Shown in pieces: positions 62,854 to 64,000 of a stretch of 64,000 bases of DNA (its first letter is position 1; each line of letters begins with the position of its first letter). Location of the stretch: NCBI RefSeq assembly GCF_000819805.1, contig NZ_CDCE01000031.1, positions 1 through 64,000 on the forward strand. Reading direction: 5' to 3'. Position numbers and translations under genes: made by a program. This DNA comes from Aeromonas diversa CDC 2478-85. GTDB lineage: Bacteria; Pseudomonadota; Gammaproteobacteria; Enterobacterales; Aeromonadaceae. The notes below the pieces were generated by a model, which worked only from the letters and a program-made list of their open reading frames with translations, did no database searches and was not told where the DNA came from.

Positions 62854-63704
62854 GGCTGAGTCTCGGGCGCCTTGCGCCCTCCACGGGCCATGGCCACCAG
62901 GGGCAACACGATACAGAGCCCCCCCAACAGCAGGGGCAGACCGGGTTGCTCGTTAAAGAGCCAGATGCCGACGGCCACGGCGGCCAGCAGTCCAGTGTAC
63001 TCCGCCGCCGCAATCTTGCTGGCCTCTGCCTTGCGGTAAGCCAATACACACAGGCCCGCATAGACGACGATGAGGGCCGATGAGCCGAACGCCGGCCACA
63101 GCATCTGCCATTGCCAGGGGGCGCCCTCCCACCAGACCAGCCCAAGCACCAGAGGCATGCTCAGCACGTTGGTGAGAAACAGGGTCTGCACCACGGGTTG
63201 TTGCTGGGGCAGGCGTTTGATCAGCAAGTTATTCACGGCCATGGTCAGCGCGACCCCGAGCGCCGCCAGGGCGGCCCAGTTAATCTCGGTCGGACGCAAC
63301 ACGATGAGCACGCCGGCAAAGCCGAGCAGGGCGGCCACCACCTTCTGGCGCGACAGGGCCTCCCCCGCCAGCCAGACCGCGAGCGGGACCATCAAGAGCG
63401 GCGCGGCATAGAAGAGGGCGTTGGCGGTGGCGAGCGGCAGCCGGGTCAGGGCGACCACCATCATCACCACGCCGACGGCCCAGATATGGGAGCGCAGCAG
63501 ATGCCAGCGCAAGGCCACCGGTGGATGGCGGCGCAGAGACCAGAGCAGCAACGGCAGCAGCATGATGGCGGCCGACACCTGGCGAAAGAAGACAAACTGG
63601 AACACGGGTTGATCCGGCTCCAGCACCTTGACCAGGGCATCGGAGAAGACTGCGACTATGTTTCCCAGCACCAGATAGAGGATGCCGATCCCGACTGCGT
63701 TCAT
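62835..63704 (-). CDS. EamA/DMT family permease
   Basis: 289 aa, ten membrane helices in two EamA repeats. AVFSDALVKVLEPDQPVFQFVFFR at the N-terminus and AAEYTGLLAAVAVGIWLFNEQP in the second repeat are typical of DMT exporters (10-TMS). The substrate is unknown; relatives export amino acids or metabolites. ATG at 63704. It overlaps the glycosylase-like gene by 19 bases and is divergent from a LysR-family gene, its probable regulator. Confidence 0.87.
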   Translation of the reverse strand: MNAVGIGILYLVLGNIVAVFSDALVKVLEPDQPVFQFVFFRQVSAAIMLLPLLLWSLRRHPPVALRWHLLRSHIWAVGVVMMVVALTRLPLATANALFYAAPLLMVPLAVWLAGEALSRQKVVAALLGFAGVLIVLRPTEINWAALAALGVALTMAVNNLLIKRLPQQQPVVQTLFLTNVLSMPLVLGLVWWEGAPWQWQMLWPAFGSSALIVVYAGLCVLAYRKAEASKIAAAEYTGLLAAVAVGIWLFNEQPGLPLLLGGLCIVLPLVAMARGGRKAPETQPQVANS

Positions 63705-63794
63705 ACCACCTCCACGATCATTGGGGGTAGGGTAGCCAGGGCTATGCCATCTAGTAAAATGATGAAAAATGACGACCCATGAGGTTTTTAGATA

Positions 63795-64000
63795 ATGAAA
63801 CTGCCCCCCCTGCGCGCCGTGCACTATTTCGAGGCGGTGGCCAGACTGCAGAGTTTCTCGCGAGCCGCGGCCGAGCTGATGGTCAGCCAGAGCGCCGTCA
63901 GCCATCAGATTCGTCTGCTGGAAGACTATCTGGGGGAGGCCTTGCTGCTGCGTCAGGGGCGGCGCGTCTCTCTCACGGCGGCAGGGGAGAGCTATCTGGA
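63795..64000 (+). CDS. LysR-family regulator, truncated by the window edge
   Basis: The first 68 residues are visible: KLPPLRAVHYFEAVARLQ and helix-turn-helix AAAELMVSQSAVSHQIRLLE, GcvA-like. The gene continues beyond 64000. It is divergent from the EamA permease gene with 90 bases between, a usual regulator-exporter pairing (inference). Confidence 0.85.
   Translation, partial: MKLPPLRAVHYFEAVARLQSFSRAAAELMVSQSAVSHQIRLLEDYLGEALLLRQGRRVSLTAAGESYL

Noticed and set aside
1-64000. CRISPR arrays, insertion sequences, integrases, phage genes, toxin-antitoxin pairs
   Set aside because: No regularly spaced repeats, transposase or integrase frames, or paired small genes of that type were seen.

Overview
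The window is a chromosomal segment of a high-GC gammaproteobacterium, most likely Aeromonas or a close relative. The best pointer is the exeA-exeB pair (the GspA/GspB type II secretion accessory complex first described in Aeromonas). E. coli-like blocks support this: mutY-yggX-mltC, asnC/asnA, pntAB, pyrBI, cca, hldE, yqhC/yqhD. No insertion sequence, integrase, phage gene, CRISPR array or rRNA was seen. The only tRNA is tRNA-Trp.

Layout. 1-4.6 kb: a gene-poor start with an imperfect direct repeat, then tmaR, a very large class A penicillin-binding-like protein and ogt. 4.7-12 kb: minus-strand nucleoside transporter, LysR regulator, exported glutathione peroxidase, NnrU-like protein, and a glycerate module (kinase, GntP permease, CdaR regulator). 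12-16 kb: yacL, a small unknown gene, a kinase-fold protein, a cupin and a purine permease with a PurR-like box. 16-20.4 kb: a PTS-dependent dihydroxyacetone kinase operon dhaKLM with convergent dhaR and two near-identical palindromes upstream of dhaK. 20.4-28.2 kb: a LysR regulator divergent from a Tat-exported agmatine-deiminase-like enzyme, a YdiK-like permease, a Nudix-PAP2 fusion, a solute-binding protein, an Ala/Pro-rich lipoprotein and small proteins. 28.2-31.1 kb: an ArgR-family regulator and pyrBI with a consensus promoter, a leader peptide and an attenuator. 31.3-36.5 kb: tRNA-Trp, a PsiD/PSD-like decarboxylase, a TetR-glutathione transferase locus, a binding protein and tpx. 36.7-48 kb: a chemoreceptor behind a FliA-type promoter, yqhC-blc divergent from yqhD, pntAB behind a 497-base gap, two tandem binding proteins and asnC/asnA. 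48.3-64 kb: mltC, yggX, mutY, exeBA, cca, phosphate transporter with DUF47 partner, CYTH protein, lpxL, hldE, GIY-YIG protein, another binding protein, two EamA permeases, a uracil-DNA glycosylase-like protein and the start of a LysR gene.

How it fits together. Most genes are housekeeping or envelope functions: cell wall (PBP, mltC, exeAB), lipopolysaccharide (hldE, lpxL), redox and detoxification (gpx, tpx, GSTs, yqhD, pntAB, yggX), nucleotides (pyrBI, azgA-type permease, nupC), and three-carbon metabolism (dhaKLM, glycerate kinase). The points most worth a second look are the exported Nudix-PAP2 fusion, the PsiD-like decarboxylase, the exported deiminase, five solute-binding proteins without transporters, the kinase-fold orphan, the paired dha palindromes with a DhaR lacking GAFTGA, and the pyr leader peptide whose stop overlaps the pyrB start. 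I found no clearly new multi-gene system; these are individual leads.
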